DNA of 64,000 bases. Source: Natronincola peptidivorans. GTDB taxonomy: Bacteria; Bacillota; Clostridia; Peptostreptococcales; Natronincolaceae. Below are positions 8,779 to 17,069 of the stretch, one piece after another (positions within the stretch are counted from its first letter, which is position 1; every line of letters starts with the position of its first letter). The translations under genes were made by a program, and so were the position numbers. The notes under the pieces are model-generated. The model searched no databases and had not been told where the DNA came from. It saw only the letters and a program-made list of their open reading frames with translations. The stretch lies in contig NZ_FOHU01000009.1 of assembly GCF_900111615.1 (NCBI RefSeq), positions 1 through 64,000 on the forward strand, read 5' to 3'.

Positions 8779-9594
8779 TTATAAATTGTAACAAGCTATT
8801 ATTTTATGATTTTGAGGAATGTTGTATTTATCCTCTAGATTTTCTTCTATATCTAGGTTCCATTTTCCTGTAAACCCTTCTTCATGGGCTGCTTTTTCAA
8901 AGTAAAGCATAATAATACCTCTATCTATTCCACTGCTTTTTTCTTCTCTATCAATCACAAGAAATACTTTTTCTCCATCAATGATAAAGCGCCAAGGTTG
9001 GTTGTTTCCCCAGGATGGAGCAAACTTTGCATAATAAAAAATATTGGTAAGGCCTCGAGAATCTAAGTATTCGATTTTACAAGGATTTTTCCAGCCCTTT
9101 AGATAAACTAAATCTTCGATTCCCATTCTACTACTTTTAGGAGATACATCTGTTTTAAAGATCCCCTTATATGGATGTCCGATGGCAATCAGAGCAACAA
9201 CCTCTTGTTCTTCCTTAATCCTCAAATAATTCTTTAGCTCTTTTTCGTCCTCAATGCTTAGCCAGCAGGTGCCTAATCCAAGCCTCCATGCCTTTACCCT
9301 TAACCATTCCATGATATAGCCACTGTTTTCTTTATGATGAGGGTATACATCTGACACGATTGCTAAATAATGAGGTGCTTCGATTATTTTACCATAATAC
9401 CCTGCTCCTCCAACTAGTGTCTGGTAAAACATTTTGCCATTTTCTATGAAAACTACTGAATCATTGCTATCTTCTATGATTCCTCTTATGTCATTGTCTG
9501 TCCCCATAACCTCTTCAATTAAGCTTTTATCAACTACCACCTTTTTAAAATCTCTTATTGTTTTCATATCCTCAACCAAGCTTGTAAATCTCAT
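8779..9594 (-). CDS. Nitroreductase-family protein
   Basis: A 271-residue protein of the FMN-dependent nitroreductase fold, of the type with two half-domains in one chain. It begins with the family-typical TIRDFKK (nitroreductases usually have a Ser/Thr-x-R-x-F/Y here). It has WLRVKAWRLGLGTCWLS in the middle, IGHPYKG, and a second half with APSWGNNQPWRFII, an FMN-contact-like segment. It is likely a cytosolic flavoprotein reducing an unknown substrate. It is monocistronic, with AGGGGG about 10 nt before the ATG. The natural substrate is not deducible. Confidence 0.82.
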   Translation of the reverse strand: MRFTSLVEDMKTIRDFKKVVVDKSLIEEVMGTDNDIRGIIEDSNDSVVFIENGKMFYQTLVGGAGYYGKIIEAPHYLAIVSDVYPHHKENSGYIMEWLRVKAWRLGLGTCWLSIEDEKELKNYLRIKEEQEVVALIAIGHPYKGIFKTDVSPKSSRMGIEDLVYLKGWKNPCKIEYLDSRGLTNIFYYAKFAPSWGNNQPWRFIIDGEKVFLVIDREEKSSGIDRGIIMLYFEKAAHEEGFTGKWNLDIEENLEDKYNIPQNHKIIACYNL

Positions 9595-9685
9595 ATGCTC
9601 TAACCCCCTTGTTATGGATTTTGTATTTTACTGTATATTCTATATACCCATATTCTATCTACATAAATCCATCTTTTTTCTTTAA

Positions 9686-9713
9686 ATAGATATGGTGACT
9701 TGAAAGTCACCAT
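9686..9713 (-). terminator. Hairpin terminator downstream of the HAD gene
   Basis: A perfect GATATGGTGACTT/AAGTCACCATATC inverted repeat (9689-9713) with almost no loop. On the minus strand it is followed by a moderately T-rich stretch and lies about 50 nt past the HAD stop. Confidence 0.6.
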
Positions 9714-9764
9714 ATCCTTCTCTCTACATAATTCTCTTTTTTGATCTTTATATCCTATCCTGAT

Positions 9765-10235
9765 TTAGTTTCTCAAAGTTGCCTTGATTCTAGAAGGTTT
9801 TAATAACATTGTAAATACGTCCTCTATAGAATTTACAACAATATCTGCCGTCATCAGCAGCTTCCCACTGCATCCTTCCTTTCCCATCACTGCTATTGAT
9901 AGGATGCTTTCCTCCAGCATCATGATATCATTATAGCCATTGCCAATAGCAATAGTTTTTTCCTTTCCTAATTCCTCAATAATTCTTTTTTTCTGTATAC
10001 CTGCATTTTCATAGGGAAAGGTTTGCAGTATAACACCAAGGTTGTGGCATTCTTTTAAGACTGTACCATAGGTATCTGCTGTTAAAATATGTACTTCTAC
10101 ATAGTCTTGGATTTTTATGAGAAAATCTTTTGTTTCTTGAGTCAGTACCCCATCTACAGCCAAAGTACCGTTATAATCAAATACAATGTTTTCAATGGTA
10201 AGCTTTCCTCTTCCAGGAATATCTATTTCCAGCAT
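9765..10235 (-). CDS. HAD-family hydrolase, soluble P-type-ATPase-like
   Basis: A 156-residue HAD protein of the group described as soluble P-type ATPases (COG4087-like). Motif I is FDYNGTLAVDG, with Asn where most HAD phosphatases have the second Asp. Motif II lies in VHILTADTYG, and motif III/IV is IGNGYNDIMML. The frame is open to 10307, but I prefer ATG 10235: MLEIDIPGRGKLTIENIVFDYNG is the usual family N-terminus and AAGGGG lies about 9 nt upstream. It is cytosolic, with no cap domain. A phosphatase role is likely but the substrate is unknown. Confidence 0.78.
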   Translation of the reverse strand: MLEIDIPGRGKLTIENIVFDYNGTLAVDGVLTQETKDFLIKIQDYVEVHILTADTYGTVLKECHNLGVILQTFPYENAGIQKKRIIEELGKEKTIAIGNGYNDIMMLEESILSIAVMGKEGCSGKLLMTADIVVNSIEDVFTMLLKPSRIKATLRN

Positions 10236-10340
10236 CCTCTTCAACCCCTTTTCTATAGTCATACTTACATCGGTAGGATTTTTAGCCCCACTGTATTGCA
10301 ACCCCACTTGCTTTATGTAGTGTTTTAGGTTAATCTATCC

Positions 10341-13300
10341 TTAGTTGTGCTTTACCACTACTTTACTGCCAGCTCCATTTTGCTGGGCAGCAGTGACTTC
10401 CATATATCTAGGCATTCTATTTTTTAGCTCGCCAACATGGCTAATGATTCCCACCATCCTTTGATCCTTTCTTAGTTTTTCTAAGGTGTTCATAACAAGC
10501 TCCAGCTTTTCATTGTCAAGTGTTCCAAAGCCTTCGTCTAAGAAAAAGAATCCTAGTAGCTCCCCCTTAAGCTGTATTTTAGAGGAAAGGGCAAGGGCTA
10601 AGGCCAAGGAAGTAAGAAAGGTTTCCCCTCCTGATAGGGAGGTTACCAACCGGCCTTCTCCACCACTATAATCGTCCCTCATGATAAAGTTGCCTTTATC
10701 ATCCAGCTCTAGCCGATACCTCTGTCCCGTCAACTCCCCCAGCTTGATGGAGGCTTCTACTGCCATGTCCCTCATGTGTTCCTCTGCTAAAAATTTTACA
10801 AATCGCTTCCTTTTTAAGAGATTAAACAAGGTTGTCACCAAATCTATTTTTTCTCCTATTTGTTTATTGACTTCCTGCAACTCCTTCCAGCGTTTTTGTT
10901 TTTCTTTTAGATCCTCTAGATTCTTTTGCAGGCCTCCTTCTTCTTTCACTATTCTTTCATATTCCTCACTGTTTTTATCGTTAAGCTCTTTGGTGCCTTC
11001 AAACAGTCCTTTGTCAAAGGGATTCTCCTCTGCCTTTTTCTCCAATGTTTCGAGGGATTTTAATGTGAAGTCCCAAGCCTTTTCATAATTGTTAATCTTT
11101 TCCTCCATTGCTTCTTGCTTCTCTTTTTCTATCAGAGCATTTTCCAGCTGAACAATGTCACTAAAGCCAGCATTGGCTAATCTATCCTTTAGATGATTTT
11201 CCATAGTTTCCAGATGTTTTATACTATTTTCAATGCTGGATTTTAGTATAGCTAAACGTTGTTGTATTTCCTGTTTTCTCTTATTGGTACTCTCCCAAAT
11301 CTCTTCTGCTGTTCTTATTTGCTTTTCCAATTCAGTAATACGTGTTTTTATTTGTTCCTCATATACTGCAACAGTGGTATTGCCAATAAGTGACTCTATG
11401 TTTTCCTTTAGCTGCTGGGCTTTTTTATTATTTTTTTCGATATTTTCAAGGGAGATTTTCACATTGGTCTCCAGATGATTGCACTCTTCCTTCAAACCAT
11501 GAATTTTCTTTTCCAGATCCTTTACTGCATCCTCTTTGGATTCTATTTCCTCCGTCACCTTCTGATAGGCTTCCTCCGCTTCCCGCAAATGTTCTTTTAA
11601 GGTCTTTACTGTGTTTCTATCAGTGACTTTATAGTTGGCAGTAATTTGGTTGATTTTTTCTTGCAGGAGGACTAGTGCACTTTCGAAATCAGCTTTTATT
11701 TTTTGTAAATCTGCTACCTTTTTCATCCATCTATCCTTATAAAAGGATTGTATTTCCTTCATGATGTTTTTTTCAGTAGTATATTGGATATTTACCTGCT
11801 GGAGCCACTGTCTTATTTCTTTGGCTTCCTTCTTTATTGTTTGCAATTTTTCTTTAGCTCTTTGTAGAGGGTCCTTCTCTGTTTCTTCTTCAGCTATTGC
11901 CGGCTTAGGATGGTGTGTAGAGCCACAAACCTGACAAGGCTCTCCTTCCTTTAGCTTCGAAGACAATTCTCCCGCCATATTTTTTTCTATAGCCGTTGTT
12001 ACCATTTCCTCGGCTATAGTTTGCTTCTCCTCTACTTCCTTTACTATGCCTTCTGCATAACCTACTAATTGTTGTAGGCTCGCTTTCTCTGTATCCAGCA
12101 TTGTATCATGAATGTATTTTTTCAGTAGAATCCTTAATGCTTCTTCTTCCTTTTTTTGTTCTTTTTCCTTTTTCTGCAGCTCATGACTTGCATCCTTTTC
12201 TTGTTTTTCTTCTACCTCTAGTCTTTGCAAAGATGCAATAGCATTTTCTACTTCCTCCCTGCAAAGGAGGATATTATTCATTCTCTTTTTGGTTTTTCTC
12301 AACTCAAGGATAGCCTTTTTTTCGTTTTCTAGAATTTTGTTGTTTTCCTTATGCTCCTTCTCTAACATCACAAACTTTTTCTTTTTTTCATTTATCTCCT
12401 TTGTTAGCTCCTTCGTCTCTCCCTGCAGCTCTTCTATTTGTTTTTCGTAGTTTGCTGCTAAGGGAAGCTTTGGTAGTTCTTCTTCCTTTAGACGATTCAC
12501 CAGCTGTTGCTTCTCTTTAGAATTTTCTAGCTGTACCCGTGCCTCTTTTATAGCTTCGTCAATATTGGCTTCTGCTTTTTCTTCTGCTTTTAGCTCAGTT
12601 TTCTTTTCTTGCATCTCTTGCTTTAGCTTTTTTAGTTGCTCTAAGGTATCTTCAAAACCTTCAGCTTTTTTTGCAAGGCGGAGCTGCTGCTGCTGTTTTT
12701 CTATCTCTGTTCTCTGTTGCTGCAGTTTTTCTTTTTCCTGCTGTCTATCCACCATTTCCTGATGAATACCGGCAGCTATCTCCAGTTTTTTTAGCTGTTT
12801 TTCTAACTGTTTTCCCTCTTTAGCTTTTTCTGCTGCTATCCTCCGTTTATCCTTTAGCTGTTCCTCCACCTGCTGTATGGTTTCCTGTGATGCATCTCCT
12901 AGCTCCGCCATACGACTTTTATTGCCTTCATATTTACTTTCCAAGTCTTTTTCTAGCTTTTTTACTTTTTCTGTAAGCCTTTCTCCATATTCCTCAAGAC
13001 AAAAAATTTTTTCCAGCATTTCTGTTCGATCTTTTTCAGTGAGCTTCAGAAACTGGTCAAACTTATTTTGTGGAATAATGACGGCCCTGGTAAAATCTCT
13101 AAATTTCATCCCAAGGAGGCTCTCTATTGTTTCTGTTACCTCGTTTGCTTTATCAGCTAAGATTTCTTTTTCTTCCTGGACTTTTATAAGACGGGATACC
13201 TTGTTGGTGATGGTATCCTCCCTTTTATTCCTTTTATAGCTTCGTTCCACAAGATACTGTTTTTCTCCTAAGGCAAACTCAAAGGAAACGTACAGCAGAT

Positions 13301-13514
13301 CTGTAAAATGGTTCATGATACCCCTGATACCATTGGGAGCTCTTTCTACATTGCCATATAAAGCTAAAGTAATAGCATCTAATATCGTAGACTTACCTGC
13401 ACCCGTGGGACCAAATATTCCAAATATCCCCAAGGCTCCCACTTCTAAGAGATCAATCTCTTGTTCTTCTCTGTAGCTTTGCAAGCCTGCAAATTTCAGT
13501 TTAATCGGTTTCAT
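10341..13514 (-). CDS. sbcC: Exonuclease SbcC (Rad50-like ATPase)
   Basis: A 1,057-residue SMC-like ATPase, partner of SbcD in the Mre11/Rad50-type nuclease that opens hairpins and protein-blocked DNA ends. Walker A GPTGAGKST is at residues 35-43, followed by a Q-loop region. Long coiled coils flank the zinc hook CQVC at about residues 524-527. The signature LSGGET is near 960 and Walker B FFFLDEGFGTLD near 990. I chose ATG 13514 (8 nt after GGAGG); this overlaps the sbcD stop by 14 nt, a normal coupled arrangement. The coiled-coil region is very Lys/Glu/Gln-rich, which generates spurious antisense frames. Confidence 0.95.
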   Translation of the reverse strand: MKPIKLKFAGLQSYREEQEIDLLEVGALGIFGIFGPTGAGKSTILDAITLALYGNVERAPNGIRGIMNHFTDLLYVSFEFALGEKQYLVERSYKRNKREDTITNKVSRLIKVQEEKEILADKANEVTETIESLLGMKFRDFTRAVIIPQNKFDQFLKLTEKDRTEMLEKIFCLEEYGERLTEKVKKLEKDLESKYEGNKSRMAELGDASQETIQQVEEQLKDKRRIAAEKAKEGKQLEKQLKKLEIAAGIHQEMVDRQQEKEKLQQQRTEIEKQQQQLRLAKKAEGFEDTLEQLKKLKQEMQEKKTELKAEEKAEANIDEAIKEARVQLENSKEKQQLVNRLKEEELPKLPLAANYEKQIEELQGETKELTKEINEKKKKFVMLEKEHKENNKILENEKKAILELRKTKKRMNNILLCREEVENAIASLQRLEVEEKQEKDASHELQKKEKEQKKEEEALRILLKKYIHDTMLDTEKASLQQLVGYAEGIVKEVEEKQTIAEEMVTTAIEKNMAGELSSKLKEGEPCQVCGSTHHPKPAIAEEETEKDPLQRAKEKLQTIKKEAKEIRQWLQQVNIQYTTEKNIMKEIQSFYKDRWMKKVADLQKIKADFESALVLLQEKINQITANYKVTDRNTVKTLKEHLREAEEAYQKVTEEIESKEDAVKDLEKKIHGLKEECNHLETNVKISLENIEKNNKKAQQLKENIESLIGNTTVAVYEEQIKTRITELEKQIRTAEEIWESTNKRKQEIQQRLAILKSSIENSIKHLETMENHLKDRLANAGFSDIVQLENALIEKEKQEAMEEKINNYEKAWDFTLKSLETLEKKAEENPFDKGLFEGTKELNDKNSEEYERIVKEEGGLQKNLEDLKEKQKRWKELQEVNKQIGEKIDLVTTLFNLLKRKRFVKFLAEEHMRDMAVEASIKLGELTGQRYRLELDDKGNFIMRDDYSGGEGRLVTSLSGGETFLTSLALALALSSKIQLKGELLGFFFLDEGFGTLDNEKLELVMNTLEKLRKDQRMVGIISHVGELKNRMPRYMEVTAAQQNGAGSKVVVKHN

Positions 13515-14784
13515 TTTCATCACCTCCATCATGGGCAAGGGTTAAAAATAGATCTATCAATTCCTGACTAGCAGTGGTTCCTGTTTCTTTCGCTACAAAT
13601 CTTAGAAATTGTTCTTCTAAAGATAATTCCTGCAGTCTTGGTTCCTCTTCTTCATTTATAACGGCTCCTGGCAAAATTATTCTCCTATAAATAATCCCTT
13701 CATGGACTTTGTTTAGTTCCTCCAGCTGCAAATTGGATAATGGCTGCTGTGATTCTATTTCTAAGTGAAGCCATATTTCTTGGTTTTCTTCATTGGCGCA
13801 CCAATCATAAGCCTCCTGATAGGAGGAAAATCTCTTTATATACATAGGTTTACCCTTTGTTAATGGAATTCCTTCAACATGAGTTTCTCCTGTAGGTTCA
13901 ATATCCACTACCAACACTTGTTTTTGCTGGATACTTTCTGAAAAACTATAGTATAAGGGTGACCCTGAGTAGTAGCAAGGAACTTCTGTCCCTCCTATTT
14001 TCTGCTTTCTATGTAAGTGTCCCAATGCTACATAATGAGCCTCCTTTGGCATGGCTGCAGGTTCTACCACAAAAGCTCCCCCCAGTTGTATATCTCTTTC
14101 AGAGTCGGAGCCTATGCCTCCCAATACATAGAGATGGCTGGTGACAATATTAACGGTATCCTGACGAAAATGTTGGGCACCTTCTTGTAGGGCTAAGGCT
14201 ACTCTCTGGGAATATGCTTTTTGCAGATCACCTTCCTCCATAGAATCACATAATAATTCATTTAACCTTTTTTCAGAAGGATAAGGCAACACAGTGATTA
14301 CTGCATTGTTTTCACAATCAGGAATAGAGATTTCTATCCATCCAGCTCCTGCATTCACTAGATTTACCTGTTCTTTTCCTATGGATAATGCATCTGCAGC
14401 AGCAGCCATTTCCTCCAAGGCTTTAGTAGCTGCTAAAGCTTGTCCCATATCCTCCCCTGGCATACCCAGCAGATAAATCCCTTGTTTCCATGCCAAAGGA
14501 TTAGCAGCTCTTAATCTTTCCGGACTATCATGATTCCCTGCAATAGCCACTACTGCTCTTTTCCCATCATCAGATATCCTTTCCACCGCCTGATAAAAAA
14601 GCTCCTCTGCAGCTGCAGATGGATTGTAGGTGTCAAATACATCGCCAGCAATAATCACCAACTGAATCTTTTCCTTCTCTAAAATATAGCACAGCTCGTC
14701 GATAAAGGCCCTCTGCTCTGGGAGACGACTTTTGCCCTCTAGCGTCCTTCCTAGGTGCCAATCAGATGTATGTAAAATCCTCAT
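13501..14784 (-). CDS. sbcD: Exonuclease SbcD (Mre11-like nuclease)
   Basis: A 427-residue calcineurin-fold nuclease, first gene of the sbcDC operon. Metal-binding phosphoesterase motifs are complete: TSDWHLG (D8, H10), AGDVFDTYNP, AIAGNHDSPERL, then TSHLYVLGG and ALGHLHRKQ further on. The C-terminal capping region binds SbcC. It has a longer acidic insertion around residues 105-190 than the E. coli protein. AGGAGG lies 7 nt upstream of the ATG. It is cytosolic and nucleoid-associated. Confidence 0.95.
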   Translation of the reverse strand: MRILHTSDWHLGRTLEGKSRLPEQRAFIDELCYILEKEKIQLVIIAGDVFDTYNPSAAAEELFYQAVERISDDGKRAVVAIAGNHDSPERLRAANPLAWKQGIYLLGMPGEDMGQALAATKALEEMAAAADALSIGKEQVNLVNAGAGWIEISIPDCENNAVITVLPYPSEKRLNELLCDSMEEGDLQKAYSQRVALALQEGAQHFRQDTVNIVTSHLYVLGGIGSDSERDIQLGGAFVVEPAAMPKEAHYVALGHLHRKQKIGGTEVPCYYSGSPLYYSFSESIQQKQVLVVDIEPTGETHVEGIPLTKGKPMYIKRFSSYQEAYDWCANEENQEIWLHLEIESQQPLSNLQLEELNKVHEGIIYRRIILPGAVINEEEEPRLQELSLEEQFLRFVAKETGTTASQELIDLFLTLAHDGGDENETD

Positions 14785-14843
14785 TCTTCATCCTCCTTTG
14801 ATTAGGATGTTTTTATTTTCTATTATATACTAACTTTATTATA

Positions 14844-14874
14844 CAATAAAAGATGTGCCATAGTTGGCACATCT
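14844..14874 (-). terminator. Intrinsic terminator of cheW
   Basis: A perfect 10-bp stem AGATGTGCCA/TGGCACATCT (14851-14860, 14865-14874) with a 4-nt loop, followed on the minus strand by TTTTATTG. Confidence 0.8.
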
Positions 14875-14904
14875 GCATGTTTTCTATTTATTTCATATTT
14901 TTAT

Positions 14905-15357
14905 TTATTCCATATTCTGTATTTCTTCTTTTTCATCCTCTGACAAGATTTTTTCTAAATCCAGCATAATGATGATTTTTTCTTCTACCTTTCCTATTCC
15001 TATTATGTATTGTCTATCAATTCCCGTCAAAATCTCTGGTGGATTATCGATTTGCTTTTCATCCATTGTCAGTACCTGAGAAGCATCATCCACAATAAAT
15101 CCTACATGCCTATTTTTTAGATTGATAATAATGATTCTATTACTGTCTTTTATTTCATCTTCTTGTAAATTAAATTTCTTTTTTAAACTAACGATTGGAG
15201 TAATATTTCCTCTAAGATTTATAACCCCCTCAATGAAACTAGGTACATTAGGAACCTTGGTAGCTTTTTTATACTCTGTGATTTCCTGCACATGATCGAT
15301 CTCTACACCGTACTCTTCACCACATAATTTAAAAATAACATATTGTTTTTCTGCCAT
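14905..15357 (-). CDS. cheW: Chemotaxis adaptor CheW
   Basis: A 150-residue single CheW domain, an SH3-like double beta barrel that bridges chemoreceptors and the CheA kinase at the inner membrane face. Family hallmarks are YVIFKLCGEEYGVEIDHVQEI near the N-terminus, FIEGVINLRGNITPIVSLKKKF, and HVGFIVDDASQV. It stands alone with its own terminator; no cheA or cheY is nearby, though cheR (20.2-21.3 kb) and a chemoreceptor (33.6-35.6 kb) are. The C-terminus is a short acidic tail. Confidence 0.92.
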   Translation of the reverse strand: MAEKQYVIFKLCGEEYGVEIDHVQEITEYKKATKVPNVPSFIEGVINLRGNITPIVSLKKKFNLQEDEIKDSNRIIIINLKNRHVGFIVDDASQVLTMDEKQIDNPPEILTGIDRQYIIGIGKVEEKIIIMLDLEKILSEDEKEEIQNME

Positions 15358-15767
15358 TCCACTGACCCCCTTTTATTAAAATTATACCATAATTTTTGAA
15401 TTTTATAGCGGTTTTTGTAAAATTTCTGCTTTTTCTAGATTTTATTATAATAAAATCCATAGCTCTTGATAATATTTTATCAATTTCCTGTGAAATTGTA
15501 AATCTATTTCGAAAAATGCCGTTTCATGAGTTTGGGATAGTATGTTGCAATTTTTAGAACACTTCTTTCATTTGTTTGTTGATGAATAGTACAGGTCATG
15601 ATTGCACCATTTAATTTTCTATGAAATATAGTGAATTTCAGTTGAAATAATCATTTTTACTCTTGTTGAATTTCTCTTGGAGAAATTGCCATCAATGCAA
15701 TAAATGAATTATAGAAACGTTTTCATTCTTTTTCATGTCATTTTTGCCTATCTGATCTATGTTTTTA
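15358..15767. other. Gene-free AT-rich spacer
   Basis: About 400 bases without a supported gene upstream of the citrate operon control region. It contains several short T-rich inverted repeats but no riboswitch class that I recognise. Confidence 0.5.
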
Positions 15768-15849
15768 TTAAATAAATGAAAGATTTAATATAAAATATTT
15801 CATTTATTTAATAATTGGTATTGACTATTATGTTTATTGCATTTATAAT
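15768..15849 (+). promoter_or_regulatory. Promoter and inverted-repeat operator of the citrate/2-oxoglutarate operon
   Basis: A near-ideal promoter, TTGACT (15821-15826), 17 nt, TATAAT (15844-15849), lies about 45 nt upstream of the first gene. Immediately upstream is a perfect 14-bp inverted repeat, TTAAATAAATGAAA at 15768-15781 and its complement at 15798-15811, separated by 16 nt. The position, ending 9 nt before the -35, suits an activator or a looping repressor. The regulator is unknown. Confidence 0.7.
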
Positions 15850-15899
15850 GTTGTATAAATCATTAATTAAATCGTTAATTATTTAAGGGGGATTTTAGG

Positions 15900-17048
15900 A
15901 TGGATAAGAAAATCAAACTATTGGACACAACCTTGAGAGATGGTGAGCAAACTGCAGGTGTTGTGTTTGCCAATGAAGAAAAAGTATTTATTGCGAAAAT
16001 GTTAGATGATTTAGGGGTAGATCAAATCGAAGCAGGTATTCCTGTCATGGGTGAGGACGAAAAAAAGGTAATTAAAAAAATCGTTCAAAGTAATCTAAAG
16101 GCAAGCATTATGGGTTGGAACAGAGCGGTTGTCAAGGATATAGAAGCTTCTATCGATTGTGGAGTAGATGCTGTAGCCATATCTATCTCCACTTCTGATA
16201 TTCATATTAAACATAAGTTAAATACAACAAGAAGTAAGGTTCTAGATCAAATGGTAAAGGCAGCAGAATTTGCTAAGGCTAATGGCTTGTATGTATCTGT
16301 TAACGCTGAGGACGCCTCTAGAACTGATGCAGAATTTTTACTTAAGTTTTTTAAAACTGCAAAGGAAGCTGGCGCCGATAGGGTACGTTTTTGTGATACA
16401 GTAGGGACTATGGATCCTGTCAGTACTTATAACATTATTAAACGTATCATAGAAGAGGTTGACATCGAGGTAGAAATGCATACCCATAATGATTTAGGTA
16501 TGGCCACTGCCAATGCTATCGCTGGAGCTATGGCTGGTTCCACTTACTTAGGTGTCACTGTCAATGGTCTAGGTGAGCGAGCTGGAAATGCATCCATAGA
16601 GGAAGTAATTCTTTCACTAAAGCATGCAATGCATTTGGATAGCTCAAATTTTGATATCAAAAAGTTGAGGGATTTATGTATTTATGTTGCAAAGGCTTCT
16701 AATAGGGAGATTTCACCTTGGAAGGCTGTTACAGGAGAACGAATCTTTTATCACGAGTCTGGTATCCATGCAGATGGAGCTATTAAAAATCCTCTTACCT
16801 ATGAAATCATTAAGCCAGATGATTTAGGATTGGAAAGAAAAATTCTTATTGGTAAGCATTCTGGTACAGCTGCCATTAAAAACAGACTGTTGGATTACAA
16901 TATCTATACGGATGATAATACTGCTTATCACCTGCTGAGCAAGGTTAGAAATACAGCTATCTCTTTAAAGAGGACCTTGACGGATATAGAACTATTAAAC
17001 TTGTATAATGAGAGTCTTCAAGACGGAAATTTATTAAAGAATGCATAG
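15900..17048 (+). CDS. (Re)-citrate synthase / homocitrate synthase family enzyme
   Basis: A 382-residue DRE-TIM metallolyase with LLDTTLRDGEQT at the N-terminus (catalytic Arg13, Asp14), the metal-binding pair in MHTHND near residue 193, and VNGLGERAGN. By sequence alone it resembles NifV/homocitrate synthase. It directly precedes aconitase and isocitrate dehydrogenase genes, the same order as the (Re)-citrate synthase cluster of solventogenic and ethanol-fermenting clostridia. I therefore infer condensation of oxaloacetate and acetyl-CoA to citrate as the first step towards 2-oxoglutarate and glutamate. Homocitrate synthesis for lysine or nitrogenase is the alternative, but no nif or lysine gene is nearby. 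A GGGGG ribosome site lies just upstream. Confidence 0.85.
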   Translation: MDKKIKLLDTTLRDGEQTAGVVFANEEKVFIAKMLDDLGVDQIEAGIPVMGEDEKKVIKKIVQSNLKASIMGWNRAVVKDIEASIDCGVDAVAISISTSDIHIKHKLNTTRSKVLDQMVKAAEFAKANGLYVSVNAEDASRTDAEFLLKFFKTAKEAGADRVRFCDTVGTMDPVSTYNIIKRIIEEVDIEVEMHTHNDLGMATANAIAGAMAGSTYLGVTVNGLGERAGNASIEEVILSLKHAMHLDSSNFDIKKLRDLCIYVAKASNREISPWKAVTGERIFYHESGIHADGAIKNPLTYEIIKPDDLGLERKILIGKHSGTAAIKNRLLDYNIYTDDNTAYHLLSKVRNTAISLKRTLTDIELLNLYNESLQDGNLLKNA

Positions 17049-17069
17049 ATACTAAAGGAGATGGTTGTA

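Noticed and set aside
10486-13239. Many plus-strand frames opposite sbcC
   Set aside because: They are shadows of the Lys/Glu-rich coiled-coil codons of SbcC (Ser/Phe/Leu-rich translations), without ribosome sites.
15900-17048. NifV homocitrate synthase for nitrogenase
   Set aside because: No nif genes nearby; the aconitase and isocitrate dehydrogenase genes directly downstream favour a citrate-forming enzyme.
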